Of a stretch of 64,000 nucleotides of DNA, positions 51,523 through 60,270 are shown piece by piece (position 1 is the first letter of the stretch; every line of letters starts with the position of its first letter). Made by a program: the position numbers and the translations under genes. The stretch spans positions 248,001 to 312,000 of the forward strand of contig JAYQNS010000002.1 of assembly GCA_038144425.1 (NCBI GenBank). Reading direction: 5' to 3'. The notes under the pieces are model-generated. The model had not been told where the DNA came from. It saw only the letters and a list, made by a program, of their open reading frames with translations, and ran no database searches. Origin of the DNA: Salivita marina. GTDB lineage: Bacteria; Pseudomonadota; Gammaproteobacteria; Pseudomonadales; Azotimanducaceae.

Positions 51523-53238
51523 ATGGGTGCTAGGCGTGTGCGGGGGCCGCGATTGCGGCTAAGGGATAAGGCCTTAGCGCTTGGCGCCGCTCTGCTCCTG
51601 GCCCCCGCGTCGGCAGCGGCGGAGTCCTGTCAGACGCTCGACGCTTTTCAGAGCGTTCTCGAGGAAGATGTTCGCAGTATCCCCGGGGGTTCGGCGCCCG
51701 CCTTGCCGGAGGGGACGCGCATTGGCGAAGTAACCTTTCGACGCTTGCCAATCTTTGATGAGGCGCGCCCGGAAGAGAATACGCCCCTTTATCGCCTTGC
51801 CAACCGGCTCCACGTACTGACCCGGCCTCAGGCGCTCCGGGAGTTGCTCACCTTCGAGGAGGAAGGCCCCTATATCGCCGAGCGCCTTCGGGAAGCGGAG
51901 CGGCTTCTGCGCACCCGGTCATGGGCTTACGACGCGCGGGTCGTCCCCACGCAGCGCTGCGGGGATCGGGTGGACGTGGCCGTGGTCACCCGAGACGTAT
52001 GGTCCATCGTGCCGACGGGGGATGTGAACCGTACGGGAGGGGAAAGCAGCCTGTCTGTGGGCCTGAAGGACGTCAATCTCCTCGGGCGCGGGGAGACCCT
52101 GGGCCTTTATTATGAAGATGGCGTCGATCGTAGCGGCGTGGCGGCGTTCTACAACGACCCGTTTTTTCGCAGCACCCCCTGGACCTTGGCCTTAAGCGTC
52201 GCGAATAACGACGATGGCGACGGTCAAGGCTTCGCTCTCGTTCGGCCCTACCGCAGCTTCGATGATCGTCGTAGCGCCGGGGTGCGCCTAAGCCAAAGCA
52301 CCCGGGTGCAGCCCCTCTTTGATCGGGGCGATCGCATCGCGAACTTAGGTTGGCGGCAGCAGGCCGGGGAGCTCTTCACTTCTCGCTCAAGCGGGGTGCG
52401 GGCCGGCCAGGTGTCTCGCTGGACCGTCGGAGCCGCCTTCGAAAGCCATGACTTCTTCCCGGCTTTCCTCGGGGGCGTGCAGGGCCCGGTGCCGGAAACG
52501 CGGCGTTTCGCCTATCCCTTTCTGCGCTTTGAGTCCCTAGAGGATGACTGGGACGCCTCCGTGAATCTGAACTTTGTGGCGCTGACCGAGGATGTCTACC
52601 TCGGACGCCGCTGGGGCGTCACCCTGGGCCTTGCGCCGAGCGCCCTGGCCCGGGACGGGGATCGGGCCCGCCTGGTGCTTGAGGTGCAGGACGCTGCGCG
52701 CTTCGGGGCTCGCTGGCTGGTGCGCGGGGGACTGAATTTTGAGGGCTGGTGGCGCTTTGCCGACGACGAAGCGGAAAACTGGGTGGCCTCGGGGCAGCTC
52801 GAGGCCTTTTACCGGCAAAGCTCCGCCTTTGCCTTTTATGCCAGCGTAGATGGGCTGTGGACCCGGGGCCTGACCGGCGAGCGACAGGTGTTGCTCGGTG
52901 GGAATAGCGGCCTTCGGGCCTACCCCCAGCGCTACCAGGCCGGGGACCGGCGCCTTCGCCTGCGCCTTGAGGAGCGGTGGTTTTCCTCCGCTCACCCCTT
53001 CGAGCTGTTTCGCTATGGCGCCGCGGTGTTCTTCGATGCCGGCCGGGCCTGGTTCGCCCAGGATCCGAACTCCGACACGGAAGGCACGCTGGCAAACGTG
53101 GGCGCCGGCCTTCGCCTGACCTCCGACCGAGCGCCCACGGACTCCATTCTCCACCTGGATTTCGCCGTGCCCCTTCGCCGGGGCGGGGAAAACGTGGACG
53201 ACTGGCTCGTGTCCCTGACCCTCCGGGAGTCCTTCTGA
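51523..53238 (+). CDS. POTRA/Omp85-superfamily outer-membrane barrel protein
   Basis: A 571-residue exported protein with a signal peptide ending near residue 33 (LLLAPASAAA). A soluble region to about residue 170 includes a POTRA-like fold (YIAERLREAERLLRTRSWAYDARV). The remainder is a beta-barrel with the Omp85/TpsB hallmarks LGGNSGLRAYPQRYQAGDRR near residue 465 and AVFFDAGRAW near 505, ending in phenylalanine (LTLRESF). It resembles ShlB/FhaC-type transporters or TamA rather than BamA because it has one POTRA. No partner exoprotein gene is adjacent. Confidence 0.85.
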   Translation: MGARRVRGPRLRLRDKALALGAALLLAPASAAAESCQTLDAFQSVLEEDVRSIPGGSAPALPEGTRIGEVTFRRLPIFDEARPEENTPLYRLANRLHVLTRPQALRELLTFEEEGPYIAERLREAERLLRTRSWAYDARVVPTQRCGDRVDVAVVTRDVWSIVPTGDVNRTGGESSLSVGLKDVNLLGRGETLGLYYEDGVDRSGVAAFYNDPFFRSTPWTLALSVANNDDGDGQGFALVRPYRSFDDRRSAGVRLSQSTRVQPLFDRGDRIANLGWRQQAGELFTSRSSGVRAGQVSRWTVGAAFESHDFFPAFLGGVQGPVPETRRFAYPFLRFESLEDDWDASVNLNFVALTEDVYLGRRWGVTLGLAPSALARDGDRARLVLEVQDAARFGARWLVRGGLNFEGWWRFADDEAENWVASGQLEAFYRQSSAFAFYASVDGLWTRGLTGERQVLLGGNSGLRAYPQRYQAGDRRLRLRLEERWFSSAHPFELFRYGAAVFFDAGRAWFAQDPNSDTEGTLANVGAGLRLTSDRAPTDSILHLDFAVPLRRGGENVDDWLVSLTLRESF

Positions 53239-53354
53239 TTCAAGGTTTGAATCTTGGAAGGGGAAACTTGCGGAGAGAGGTCCGACCCCGAAGGCTTGTC
53301 CCCAGGACGGCGGTGCCCGTACCCTCGCGCCTTTAGGTGTCGAGCGAGTCCATC

Positions 53355-54776
53355 ATGCGTCTTTCCCGCACTCCGGGACCGGGCCTCGGCCTCGATTTTG
53401 GAACGTCCAATTCCCTGGCCGCGCGCGTCGATCGCGATGGGCTTCGGGCCCTTCCCCTGGAGGGCGCGGAGATCATCCTGCCCACGGCCACCTATCTCGA
53501 TCGCGATTTCAAGAGCACGATTGGGCAGGCGGCGATTGATGCCTACATCGAAGATAACCGGGGCCGCACCGTCGAGCTGATCCCCGAGGTGATTGGCAAG
53601 AGCAGTCTGCTTACGCAGGACGGGGGCGCGCAAAGCCGAGCAGCGCCGGAAACTCTTACGCAGGACGTTTACGGCCCGGCCGTGGAAGATGCGGGGCTGC
53701 CTGGGCGCCTTTTTCGAGGCCTGAAGCGTCTTCTGGGCGATCCCGACACCCGGCGCCTCATGGTGTTTGGGCAGCCCTATCGCTTGGTGGCGCTCATCGT
53801 GCCCGTCCTGCTGGGCATTCGCCGGGCCATGGAGGCGGAGGGGGCCCTGGCCAGTACGCCCCTGTGCGTAGGCCATCCCGTGCATTTCGAAGGACGCCAC
53901 GCTCATCGGGATCGCACAGGCCTTGCGCGCCTAGAGGAAGCCTGTCGCCACGCAGGTTTGCCCCCCATCTCTTTCTACCCCGAGCCCCTCGCCGCAACCC
54001 TGGCCTGGCTGCACCGAGCTGAGGCGGGGGGGCAGGGGACGGCGCTGACCGTGGATTTCGGGGGCGGAACCCTCGACCTATGCGTGGTGCGCTTTGCCGA
54101 TCAGTCCATGGACATCTTAAGCACCGCTGGTGCGGCCCTCGGTGGGGATCATCTGGATCAAAAGCTCTTTGAGACCCTGCTTTTCCCGGCCCTCGGGGAG
54201 GGGGAGCGATGGCGCCGGGCCGGGGATGAGCGGGAGATCGACACGCCCTTTCCCTTCAATCGCTATGCGCCCTTCCTGCTGAACTGGTCCATTGCCTACA
54301 CCCTAAATCAAAATCAGTTCCGGGCCCCGGTGATGGACCTCATGGCCCGCCCCGAGCCCTCAGCCCGGAAGTTCCGCCGGCTCTATTCGCTGATTACGCA
54401 AAACCTCGCCTACGAGACCTTTGCGGCCCTGAGGGAAGGGAAGCGCCAGCTTTCGGAGAAGGGCTCCGTGAGCATGGATTTGCCTGAGCTAGACCTTTCC
54501 CTGACCTTGGATCGTCCTCAATTTGAGCAGCTCATTGCGCCGGAGCTCGAGCGCTTTGATGCGGCGGTGCAGGAGGCCCTCGATCGATCCGGACTGCCGC
54601 CGGAAGCGATCGACGTGGTGATTACCACGGGGGGCTCGTCCCTTATACCCGCAGTGCAGGCCCGCCTTCAGGATCTCTTTGGGGATCGGCTAGTGAGTCA
54701 CGACCCCTTTGCCAGCGTTGCCTCCGGGCTTGCCCTGGCGGCGGCGCAGGGCCTGGGGTCTGCCCCGCCCCGCTAG
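53355..54776 (+). CDS. Hsp70-family ATPase without substrate-binding domain (YegD-like)
   Basis: A ~473-residue actin-fold ATPase. Phosphate 1 loop GLDFGTSNS lies near residue 13, phosphate 2 loop VDFGGGTLDLCVVRF near residue 230, and the adenosine motif TTGGSSLIPAVQ near residue 430. It ends near the end of the nucleotide domain and lacks the beta-sandwich peptide-binding domain of DnaK. This is the YegD group of putative chaperones with unknown clients. ATG at 53355 is preferred over an upstream GTG. It follows the Omp85-like gene by about 115 bases. Confidence 0.87.
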   Translation: MRLSRTPGPGLGLDFGTSNSLAARVDRDGLRALPLEGAEIILPTATYLDRDFKSTIGQAAIDAYIEDNRGRTVELIPEVIGKSSLLTQDGGAQSRAAPETLTQDVYGPAVEDAGLPGRLFRGLKRLLGDPDTRRLMVFGQPYRLVALIVPVLLGIRRAMEAEGALASTPLCVGHPVHFEGRHAHRDRTGLARLEEACRHAGLPPISFYPEPLAATLAWLHRAEAGGQGTALTVDFGGGTLDLCVVRFADQSMDILSTAGAALGGDHLDQKLFETLLFPALGEGERWRRAGDEREIDTPFPFNRYAPFLLNWSIAYTLNQNQFRAPVMDLMARPEPSARKFRRLYSLITQNLAYETFAALREGKRQLSEKGSVSMDLPELDLSLTLDRPQFEQLIAPELERFDAAVQEALDRSGLPPEAIDVVITTGGSSLIPAVQARLQDLFGDRLVSHDPFASVASGLALAAAQGLGSAPPR

Positions 54777-54781
54777 CCAAC

Positions 54782-55510
54782 CTACTGGGCGGAGGCCTGC
54801 CCGCGGCCTAGGGTAAAGGCTGGGTCGCTTTCGCTAGGCCTGTAGTGAAGCGTTCGTCCATTTTCAAGCTTGGAGTCGAGGCCCAGCCAGAGCGGGCCGT
54901 CGTAGTACAGTGTGATATCGATCTTCCCCTCGTCTCCGCCCTTCAAATCCTGCGCCTCCACGCGCCTTAGGACGCCTCCGACCTCAAGTTGCGCGGGGCG
55001 CGGCGGGCTGAAGGTGACCTCGGCGCGCCTTCCGTCCTGGATATTGATGAGCTCGCTGCGTTGGGTAATGGCGCGATTCCAATAGGGAAAGGTCCAGGCG
55101 CAGGTTTCGGGGCTCTCCTCAGCGCCATCCTGGGTCTCGAGGGCAAGGACGCCGTTCTGCCATTGGCCGTTGACCTTGAAGCGCTTGTCGTTGACCTCCG
55201 TGCTGCTTTGAAAGCGAGTCAGGCAACCGTTGCTCCATCGCTCCTCAGCAACGTGGTCGTAGGAGAATAGCGTCAGAAAGCCGAGCTTAAACTCGAATTG
55301 AGCCTCCGACCGAAGGGTGAGGGCCTCGCCGTCCCCGGTGAATTCGTAGCGATGGGTCCCCAGCTGGCGTTCGCCGATAAAGGCATCAAAGCTTCTGTTT
55401 AAGGGAACGACCTCTCCGCCGGGGCCCTCCGCTGCCTGGACCGGCAGGGAAAGGACGGGCGTGGAAAGGGCCAGAAGCAGAGCGAGGACAGCACAACGGT
55501 GGCTGCTCAT
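54782..55510 (-). CDS. DUF6134-family periplasmic protein
   Basis: A 242-residue exported protein with signal peptide CAVLALLLALSTPVLSLPVQAAE. The mature part reads FDAFIGERQLGTHRYEFTGDG near its start and LTLFSYDHVAEERWSNGCL in the middle, typical of DUF6134 beta-rich proteins. The function is unknown. The start overlaps the stop of the upstream GST gene (ATGA), so they are coupled. Two cysteines (in NGCLTRF and ETCAWTF) could form a disulfide. Confidence 0.8.
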   Translation of the reverse strand: MSSHRCAVLALLLALSTPVLSLPVQAAEGPGGEVVPLNRSFDAFIGERQLGTHRYEFTGDGEALTLRSEAQFEFKLGFLTLFSYDHVAEERWSNGCLTRFQSSTEVNDKRFKVNGQWQNGVLALETQDGAEESPETCAWTFPYWNRAITQRSELINIQDGRRAEVTFSPPRPAQLEVGGVLRRVEAQDLKGGDEGKIDITLYYDGPLWLGLDSKLENGRTLHYRPSESDPAFTLGRGQASAQ

Positions 55511-56466
55511 AAGATTCTCCCGTCTCGTGTGAGTCCAAGGGCCTGCAGCAACTTGTAGCGAATGGTCGGCAAGACGACGGTGCGTCCTACCCTCGACCAC
55601 TGCACGACCCCGGTTTGAAAGGACGTTTTAGCAAAGAGCTTTTCGGCGTAGGCAGAGATGCTTGGGCTAGCCCCCCATAATTGGGGTTGGAGCCCCAACC
55701 ATCGCAGACGGTAGAGGACGGCGCCCCACTGAACGTCAGCAAGGCTAAAGGCTTCGCTTGCAAGCCACCCGCCGTCCCGAAAGGGCCCGCTTTCTAATTG
55801 ACGCCTAAGGCTCTCTAGCGCCTCCCTGGTGGCGTCAATAATCGCGGGCATCTGTCCCGGCGTGACCATTGCTTCCCGGGTCGCCTGGATGACGGCACGC
55901 TTCTTTTCGTAGGCCGATCGGAGCGCGGGATCGTCGCGATGGGTCTCCACTAACTTCGAAAGAAGATCGACTTTATCCTGATGGTACTGCCCGGCCTCGG
56001 AGCCCGTCCCCAGGGGGAAGGGCTTATTGAGGCCCTTAATAGGGCCGTAGGTTAGGGCCTCAATAAATAATTCCGCTGCCCGTTCAATCCAGTGAGCCAC
56101 GGATCCGCGTTCTTCCTCAGAAACCTGAAAGCAGTTCCGGTCTGCCCCGAAACGATCGGCAAGGGTATGGAGGATGTTGTTTGTATCCGTGGTCACTTTG
56201 CCGTTAAGGACTAAGGTCGGTACCACGCAGCGAGAATTGAGTCGCACGTAGCTTGGTGAAAACTGTTGCTGCGCCGAGAGCAAGATCACGTGCGATCGCC
56301 ATTGAAGCCCAAGCTCGTCGAGACCCTGGCGCACCTTCTGAGAATCCAGCGATAGGGGGAAGTGATAGAGATGGAGGCCCTGTTGGGGCGCCCAGGGGCA
56401 GGGTGCGTCGGTCAGGGGCGCATCCACGAGGCTTTGGTCGGTTGCGTAAAGTGGCTTTAACCGCAT
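55507..56466 (-). CDS. Glutathione S-transferase family protein
   Basis: A 319-residue GST-like protein. The thioredoxin-like domain reads LHLYHFPLSLDSQKVRQGLDELGLQW and CVVPTLVLNGKVTTDTNNILH; the C-terminal helical domain includes FSLADVQWGAVLYRLRWLG. It is longer than typical GSTs through an N-terminal ~35-residue lead and a central insertion. It may be a dehalogenase-type or lignin-degradation-type GST. The start at MRLKPLYATD was chosen because earlier sequence lacks family similarity. It is coupled to the DUF6134 gene. Confidence 0.82.
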   Translation of the reverse strand: MRLKPLYATDQSLVDAPLTDAPCPWAPQQGLHLYHFPLSLDSQKVRQGLDELGLQWRSHVILLSAQQQFSPSYVRLNSRCVVPTLVLNGKVTTDTNNILHTLADRFGADRNCFQVSEEERGSVAHWIERAAELFIEALTYGPIKGLNKPFPLGTGSEAGQYHQDKVDLLSKLVETHRDDPALRSAYEKKRAVIQATREAMVTPGQMPAIIDATREALESLRRQLESGPFRDGGWLASEAFSLADVQWGAVLYRLRWLGLQPQLWGASPSISAYAEKLFAKTSFQTGVVQWSRVGRTVVLPTIRYKLLQALGLTRDGRIL

Positions 56467-56604
56467 GGCGCGCCTCTTTTGATCACGAACAGTCTTAATT
56501 CCGTCAAAAGCTGTCCGGGAAGGCCCTCGAGGCCTCTCAATTGATTGATCAGCGCTGGAGCCGCGGGTGACAATCAAGCTTCACATTATTTTTTGGGGAA
56601 AAAC

Positions 56605-57489
56605 ATGCCGCGAGTCAATACGGGAGTAGTGGAGCTCGAGTACGAAACCTTTGGAGATCCGGCGGATCCGGCGCTACTCCTCGTCATGGGCTTAGGCGCG
56701 CAGATGATTGCGTGGGATGAAGGATTTTGTGAAGCCCTCGCCGGCGAAGGCCACTACGTCATTCGTTTTGACAACCGGGATGTGGGCCTTTCCACCCGTT
56801 TTGATGAAGCGGGTTTGCCGGATATGCCCGCCATCGTGGCGGCGCTGAGCGCGGGGGAGAGGCCCGATCTTGCCTATACGCTAGACGATATGGCCGATGA
56901 TGCTGTTGCCTTACTCGATCATCTTGGCGTCGTTCAGGCGCATATTTGTGGTGCTTCCATGGGAGGCATGATTGTCCAGTGCATGGCGCTTCGCCACCCT
57001 GACCGCGTTGCAACGATGACGTCGATCATGTCCACCACGGGGGACCGAAGTCTGCCCCAGGCAACGCCAGAGGCCATGGCTGCCCTGACCTCCCCCGTTC
57101 CGCCAGATTTGCCGGGCTTCATCGAACGAAGCCTCTCGAATGGAAAGGTCATTGGCTCGCCCGGCTTTCCCTTTCGGGAAGAGGAGCGGCGCGCGCGAGC
57201 TGAGCGAATTTTTCACAGAGGGCTTAGCCCCGCGGGAACCGCTCGCCAGATGGCCGCGATCGTCGCCCATGGCGATCGTACCCCGGGGCTTCGGGGCCTA
57301 ACCTTACCCACCCTCGTCATTCACGGTGCGGCCGATCCGCTCGTTCCGTTGGCGGGAGGAGAAGCGACGGCGGCGGCCATTCCCGGGGCTGAGCTGTTGG
57401 TGATTGAGGGGATGGGCCACGACGTCCCCCGAGACACCTGGCCGCAGGTTGTTCCCGCTATCAGCAAACTCACCGCAGGGGCTGGTTAA
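56605..57489 (+). CDS. Alpha/beta hydrolase
   Basis: A 294-residue alpha/beta-hydrolase: LLLVMGLGAQMIAWDEGFCEAL near residue 24, the nucleophile in GASMGGMIVQCMALRHP near residue 117 (GxSxG as GASMG), and the histidine in EGMGHDVPRD near residue 274. GDPADPALLLVMGLG and IRFDNRDVGLST are characteristic of the aclacinomycin methylesterase RdmC-like branch. The start ATG follows GGGGAAAA. The substrate is unknown. The CoA-type Nudix gene begins a few bases after its stop. Confidence 0.87.
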   Translation: MPRVNTGVVELEYETFGDPADPALLLVMGLGAQMIAWDEGFCEALAGEGHYVIRFDNRDVGLSTRFDEAGLPDMPAIVAALSAGERPDLAYTLDDMADDAVALLDHLGVVQAHICGASMGGMIVQCMALRHPDRVATMTSIMSTTGDRSLPQATPEAMAALTSPVPPDLPGFIERSLSNGKVIGSPGFPFREEERRARAERIFHRGLSPAGTARQMAAIVAHGDRTPGLRGLTLPTLVIHGAADPLVPLAGGEATAAAIPGAELLVIEGMGHDVPRDTWPQVVPAISKLTAGAG

Positions 57490-57493
57490 GCCT

Positions 57494-58075
57494 TTGGATC
57501 TTCAGCGAGTGCGCCAGCCCTTCCAGGGGTTGGTGCCCCCTCCTTCCCCCCCAGCGACGGCTCGGCGAGCCGCCGTCGCTGCCGTGATCCGCTCGGGCCC
57601 GGGGGGTGCAGAGGTGCTGTTAATTCGCCGCGCCGAGCGTGAGGGCGATCCCTGGTCGGGACACATGGCCTTTCCCGGGGGGCACATCGAAGCTGGAGAG
57701 TCGCCTCTAGAGGCCGCGATTCGAGAGACAGAAGAAGAGGTCGGCCTATCTCTAACCCGGCACAGCACGCTTCTTGGGCCCCTGCCCCCGGCCCATGCCC
57801 AGGCCCGGGCTCGGCGCGTGGATATGGCGATCTACCCCTTCGTTTTTGAGGCCTCCGAGGCGCTTCCGGTCCCGCGGCCCAACTATGAAGTGGCGGGGGT
57901 GCACTGGGCCCCTCTTGCGCCCATGTTCTCAGGCGAAAACCGAACCACACTCCGCTACGAGCACGGGGAGTTTCCGGGCTGGGACATCGGTGGCGGGGTG
58001 GTGTGGGGTCTCACCTACCGCATGCTCGGGTCGCTCTTCGCCCTGGTGGAGCCGGGCTGGCGACCGCACGGTTAG
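57494..58075 (+). CDS. CoA pyrophosphatase-type Nudix hydrolase
   Basis: A ~193-residue Nudix protein with both CoA-specific features: the NuCoA-like stretch LLIRRAEREGDPWSGHMAFPGG, and a complete Nudix box running from GGHIEAGESPLEAAIRET through EEEVGL. It probably cleaves CoA or acyl-CoA diphosphates or oxidised CoA. The start is uncertain: TTG at 57494 and GTG at 57509 both fit, and no ATG is available before the domain. It may be translated together with the hydrolase upstream. Confidence 0.87.
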   Translation: MDLQRVRQPFQGLVPPPSPPATARRAAVAAVIRSGPGGAEVLLIRRAEREGDPWSGHMAFPGGHIEAGESPLEAAIRETEEEVGLSLTRHSTLLGPLPPAHAQARARRVDMAIYPFVFEASEALPVPRPNYEVAGVHWAPLAPMFSGENRTTLRYEHGEFPGWDIGGGVVWGLTYRMLGSLFALVEPGWRPHG

Positions 58076-58086
58076 GCGAGGGGAGC

Positions 58087-59055
58087 CTAGGCCGGGAAGG
58101 CCCAGGCCCGGAGGGCCGGTAGGCTGAGCGCCAGGGCCACGCTCACGATCAAGCCGATGGCGGCCTTGCTCCCATCCTTCGCCATCAGTATCCAGGTTTC
58201 CTTCACCGGGCGATGCTTCAGCGTGAGCGTTAGCCCCAGTTCCCGGCCGGCAAGCAGGCCCAGGAACACCCAGGTGGTGCTCATGGGCAGGTTGCTGGCT
58301 TCCTTGAAGATGAGTAGCACGGTCCCGTAGATCACGTTGATGAAGGCAGCCGAGCGGATGTCGAGGGTGTTGGTCTTGCTGGTGACGATATGTTGAATTT
58401 CGCCGCCCCGGCGATAGAAGATCCAGGCGTGGAGGCCAAGCATCACCGCGAGGCAAAGCATGAGCTTCTCGAAGCTTAGGCTGCGCGGCATGTAGACAAA
58501 GATGTTGGCCAGATCCTGGATTAACCACTGACTCCACAGGTAGGCCGTGGTGAGCCACTGAATGGCGACCCAGTAGGCTGGAATGGGCTCGCCATGGGTT
58601 TTGAGAAAGCGCGTCTCGAGCTTCGTGACCACCCAGCGGTAGGCCAGAAAGCCCGTCACGATAGCGACGGCGTAGCCCAGGAGGGACTTCACCAACATGC
58701 CCTCGAGGTTGCTCGGGGCGAAGACCGTGAGCACGAGGAAGGTGGTGCTCACGGGAATACCGAAGCGCGTGAGGCCGAGAATGAAGAGCGGGGGGATGAC
58801 GTGGATCCAATCGATACCCCCAGGCGGCTCGGGAAACTTTGTAAGGCGGCCGTAGGAGACGTCGCCGTCATAGGCCACCCAGCCCCAGATCAGCACGGCG
58901 ACCAGCACGGAGACCGCCCAGACCCAAAGAACCCACCAGGGCCGATGAGAATTCGACGAAATGAAGGTGCCCAGGGTTTGTATCGCATCGTTGGCCACGA
59001 TGGAGTAGGCGGCCAAAACGAAGCCCACGAACATGAGCAGTTCCGGAACGGTCAC
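58087..59055 (-). CDS. PiT-like (PHO4 superfamily) transporter
   Basis: A 322-residue inner-membrane protein with about eight or nine hydrophobic segments. The two repeated PiT signatures are recognisable: AAYSIVANDAIQTLGTFI at the N-terminus, FGIPVSTTFLVLTVF, and later FINVIYGTVLLIFKEASN and LPMSTTWVFLGLLAGREL. It is shorter than canonical PitA (about 500) and diverges at the usual PiT ANDxxNA site. The ion may be phosphate, sulfate or another anion. It converges on the Nudix gene 12 bases away. Confidence 0.75.
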   Translation of the reverse strand: MTVPELLMFVGFVLAAYSIVANDAIQTLGTFISSNSHRPWWVLWVWAVSVLVAVLIWGWVAYDGDVSYGRLTKFPEPPGGIDWIHVIPPLFILGLTRFGIPVSTTFLVLTVFAPSNLEGMLVKSLLGYAVAIVTGFLAYRWVVTKLETRFLKTHGEPIPAYWVAIQWLTTAYLWSQWLIQDLANIFVYMPRSLSFEKLMLCLAVMLGLHAWIFYRRGGEIQHIVTSKTNTLDIRSAAFINVIYGTVLLIFKEASNLPMSTTWVFLGLLAGRELGLTLTLKHRPVKETWILMAKDGSKAAIGLIVSVALALSLPALRAWAFPA

Positions 59056-59221
59056 AACAGCTCCTTGCCTTTAGATTCAGGTGCGCTGCGCACCCCGCGC
59101 AAGGGACGGCTTTCCGCCCCGGTGCCCCAGATCCGCGCCGCTGTCTGAAGCTGACCGGAGCGGAGTATGCCTGCCTTGGAAAAGGCTTGTCATGCGTGTC
59201 CTATAATATTCCGATCGCGCC

Positions 59222-59251
59222 AATTCCCGTTGCCCTCAGGGCTTGGGAATT
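59222..59251 (-). terminator. Hairpin over the thioesterase stop codon
   Basis: AATTCCC (59222-59228) pairs with GGGAATT (59245-59251), with inner GCCC/GGGC also able to pair. The stem includes the stop codon of the thioesterase on the minus strand. No T-run follows, so a termination role is uncertain; it may be an mRNA 3'-end structure. Confidence 0.35.
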
Positions 59252-59754
59252 CCCAAAATCCGCCCCTGTTGCGCCGGCCGGGGAAGCGCCGCGTGGGCCT
59301 TAGCCACGTAGTCGAGGCGAGCGACGGCCTCCTCGGGAAAGGGGGCCGTTCGCCGAGTCTCCATGGAGACGTGTAGGGCCATCTGTTCGGAGGTCGCGAT
59401 GAGTCGCTCTCCGCAGTGGAGGTGCTCGAAAAAGTGAAGCCGTTTGCTGTCGAAGCCCAGGAGCTGCCAGCTCACGGTGAAGTGCTCCCCCTGGCTCAGC
59501 TCCTGGAGATAGCAAACGTGCACCTCCGCGGTAAAAAGGGAGGCCTGAGCTGTCTCGACGTACTGGGCGCCGAGGCCCAGCTGGTCATAGGCAAAGTCCA
59601 CGGCCCGATCGAAGGCTACGTGGTAATAGGCCATGTTCATGTGCCCGTTGTAGTCGATCCAGGTGGGCTCTACCGCTTGCTCTGGGCAGGGTAGGGGCCC
59701 CGGAAAGGCGGGCCTGCGGGCGGGGTCCCGAGTCAGGTCAAAGGGTGAGGCCAT
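59236..59754 (-). CDS. Acyl-CoA thioesterase, 4-hydroxybenzoyl-CoA-type hotdog
   Basis: A 172-residue hotdog-fold protein. The catalytic-loop signature WIDYNGHMNMAYYHVAFDRA lies near residue 32 and the later strand LHFFEHLHCGERL near residue 110. It probably hydrolyses a short or hydroxylated acyl-CoA. The ATG at 59754 (MASPFDLTR) is preceded by a short spacer; longer frames upstream are antisense to the lipoprotein gene. It is divergent from that lipoprotein gene. Confidence 0.85.
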   Translation of the reverse strand: MASPFDLTRDPARRPAFPGPLPCPEQAVEPTWIDYNGHMNMAYYHVAFDRAVDFAYDQLGLGAQYVETAQASLFTAEVHVCYLQELSQGEHFTVSWQLLGFDSKRLHFFEHLHCGERLIATSEQMALHVSMETRRTAPFPEEAVARLDYVAKAHAALPRPAQQGRILGIPKP

Positions 59755-59844
59755 AGCAACTCCATTATTTGCGCAGCTTCGCTTCAGGCCGATTTCAGCT
59801 AGCCCTGGGCACCGTAGGAACAGTCTGACGAAAGGAGTGCCCAT

Positions 59845-60231
59845 ATGAAACTCTCTCCACCGTTGTTCGCCCTTGTGACCCTGGTCTTTACGGCCGGCTG
59901 TGCGACCGCCCCTGCCTCTCCGATCCTGCGTCAAAGCGTGATCGTGGATCAAAAAGGCGTGGATCCGGTGGCCTACGCTACGGACTTGCAGGAATGTGAG
60001 GCCTACGCGGCTCAGGTCGCTACGGGGCGGGAGGTCGCCGTTAACGCGGCCGGGGGCACGGTGCTCGGCGGCGCTCTGGGCGCCGTCGGCGGTAGTACCA
60101 AGGATGCGCGGCGGGGCGCCACCGCTGGGGCCGTGATTGGCGCCACCAAGGGCGTCGCCGACGCTATGGAGAGTAAGAACGAAGTGCTGCGCAATTGCCT
60201 GAGGGGGCGCGGTTACCAGGTTCTGAACTAG
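59845..60231 (+). CDS. Glycine-zipper lipoprotein
   Basis: A 128-residue lipoprotein. The signal peptide ends in lipobox FTAGC at residue 19. The mature part contains a glycine-zipper segment (GGTVLGGALGAVGG, GATAGAVIGATKG) that probably packs in the outer membrane, and a pair of cysteines (QECEAY, RNCLRGRGY) typical of YMGG/glycine-zipper proteins. The function is unknown. The start codon follows AAAGGAG at proper spacing. Confidence 0.87.
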   Translation: MKLSPPLFALVTLVFTAGCATAPASPILRQSVIVDQKGVDPVAYATDLQECEAYAAQVATGREVAVNAAGGTVLGGALGAVGGSTKDARRGATAGAVIGATKGVADAMESKNEVLRNCLRGRGYQVLN

Positions 60232-60270
60232 GGAAGGCGGTAAGATGGGCCTTTCCCCCGAGGGCCCGCC

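Noticed and set aside
59188..59205. TTGTCA and TATAAT as a possible plus-strand promoter
   Set aside because: The two hexamers are only nine bases apart, and there is no gene on that strand directly downstream.
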